Positions 33,069-33,503 of a stretch of 33,503 nt of DNA are shown here, piece by piece (the stretch's first letter is position 1; each line of letters opens with the position of its first letter). The notes under the pieces were generated by a model. It was given only the letters and a program-made list of their open reading frames with translations. It had not been told where the DNA came from and made no database searches. A program made the translations under genes and the position numbers. The stretch is from Elusimicrobiota bacterium. GTDB lineage: Bacteria > Elusimicrobiota > Elusimicrobia > Elusimicrobiales > UBA9959. The stretch lies in the NCBI GenBank assembly GCA_030651035.1, contig JAUSCK010000278.1:1-33503 (forward strand). The letters run 5' to 3'.

Positions 33069-33503
33069 TTAATCGTCGGCCGGGGCGGGTTCTATGGCTT
33101 CGTCATTAACCCGCGGATCCAGCTGACACTGTTCATCCGGCGGGCCGCAGGCGTGTTCATACAGCGACGCCTGAGCGGCTTGCCTGTATTTTGGAAATTC
33201 CACCGGCCCAGGTGGGTTAGCAGGCGCACCAGTTCCTTATCATTAAGAATTACGGCAACCGGTTTCATTTCAAGGCCGCACCTGGGGCAGATGAGTGGGT
33301 AAACCTCGAAAACCCGGGCCAGGCAGGCCCCGCACTTTGGCTCGTTTACAGAAAAAGTGCGGGGCAGGCGGCCCAGGAGCCGGCTTTCTTTTTGACCTTG
33401 TCGATTTTCTCCCGCAGGGCGGCCCGGTCCGCCTCTTTTTCCGCCTTCGCTACCAGCAGCGGCCGCAGCGGTGACCTGGGCGCGAGGGCGCCGTAATAAT
33501 GGA
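33069..33503 (-). pseudogene. IS91-family (Y2 rolling-circle) transposase, decayed 3' end
   Basis: The visible 3' part reads on the - strand, in pieces, as HYYGALAPRSPLRPLLV..KKKAGSWAAC, then LARVFEVYPLICPRCGLEMKPVAVILNDKELVRLLTHLG, then EFPKYRQAAQASLYEHACGPPDEQCQLDP..APADD and stop. The YYGALAPRSPLRPLLV and CPRCGLEM..AVI..DKELVRLLTHL patterns are characteristic of the C-terminal region of IS91-like transposases. Two lesions break the frame: a 41-bp insertion at about 33322-33369, and an apparent one-base deletion near 33201-33206 (CCGGTGG, where CCGGGTGG would keep frame). The N-terminal Y2 domain lies beyond the window. Confidence 0.75.
33322..33369. repeat. 34-bp palindromic insertion flanked by 7-bp direct repeats in the IS91 remnant
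   Basis: GGCAGGC occurs at 33322-33328 and 33363-33369. Between them are 34 bp with inverted ends: GCCCCGCACTTT (33327-33338) against AAAGTGCGGGGC (33354-33365), a 12-bp perfect stem with a 15-nt loop. Deleting one repeat plus the insert (41 bp) rejoins the transposase frame as SWAACLARVFEVYP, with no leftover change. It looks like a miniature insertion with target duplication. Confidence 0.7.

Overview
The window looks like a chromosomal segment of a GC-rich Gram-negative bacterium. The best guess is the phylum Elusimicrobiota or a close relative. This rests on a giant OmpL47/FG-GAP surface protein with a type IX-like (T9SS) C-terminal sorting domain, a PorV/UPF0164-like outer-membrane gene beside it, and the general style of the housekeeping proteins. 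The assignment is an inference; there is no rRNA or other strong marker in the window.

Layout. (1) 1-18.6 kb, + strand: the 3' 16.9 kb of a gene for a giant secreted repeat protein (at least 5629 aa, 5' end outside the window), then a PorV-like beta-barrel gene and ccdA, closely spaced and ending at a clear intrinsic terminator. They look like one operon: an exported fibre or adhesin, its likely outer-membrane partner, and a thiol-electron transporter. About 29 'GWNN' domains in the giant protein each carry a cysteine pair. (2) 18.7-22.05 kb, - strand: an unrecognised secreted protein with a structured leader, and a pyrD-pyrF-pyrE operon. (3) 22.2-26.9 kb: a radical SAM/B12-type enzyme (+), a convergent four-gene - strand operon (nitroreductase, small membrane-anchored protein, polytopic membrane protein, pyrC), and a divergent small PAS protein (+). 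All later de novo UMP steps (pyrC, D, E, F) are therefore within 5 kb. (4) 26.9-29.5 kb, - strand: a TerC-family membrane protein and mutL, with mutL upstream. (5) 29.5-33.5 kb: an accessory strip made of a complete IS1380-family element 50 bp upstream of mutL, a truncated SDR gene at the IS edge, a serine-hydrolase lipoprotein of lower GC, and the decayed 3' end of an IS91-family transposase carrying a small palindromic insertion.

The most interesting material is: the three-fold exact 942-nt (314-aa) super-repeat in the giant protein and its ordered A-B-C-D module grammar; two alternative cysteine-pair topologies in successive modules, with ccdA in the same operon; a leader in which the ribosome binding site of the unknown secreted gene has a perfect complement 78 nt upstream; a 34-bp palindromic insert with 7-bp direct repeats whose removal restores the IS91 reading frame; and two genes with TAAAAT exactly 6 nt before ATG and no Shine-Dalgarno sequence, which suggests leaderless mRNAs. 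No CRISPR array, complete rRNA or convincing tRNA was seen.
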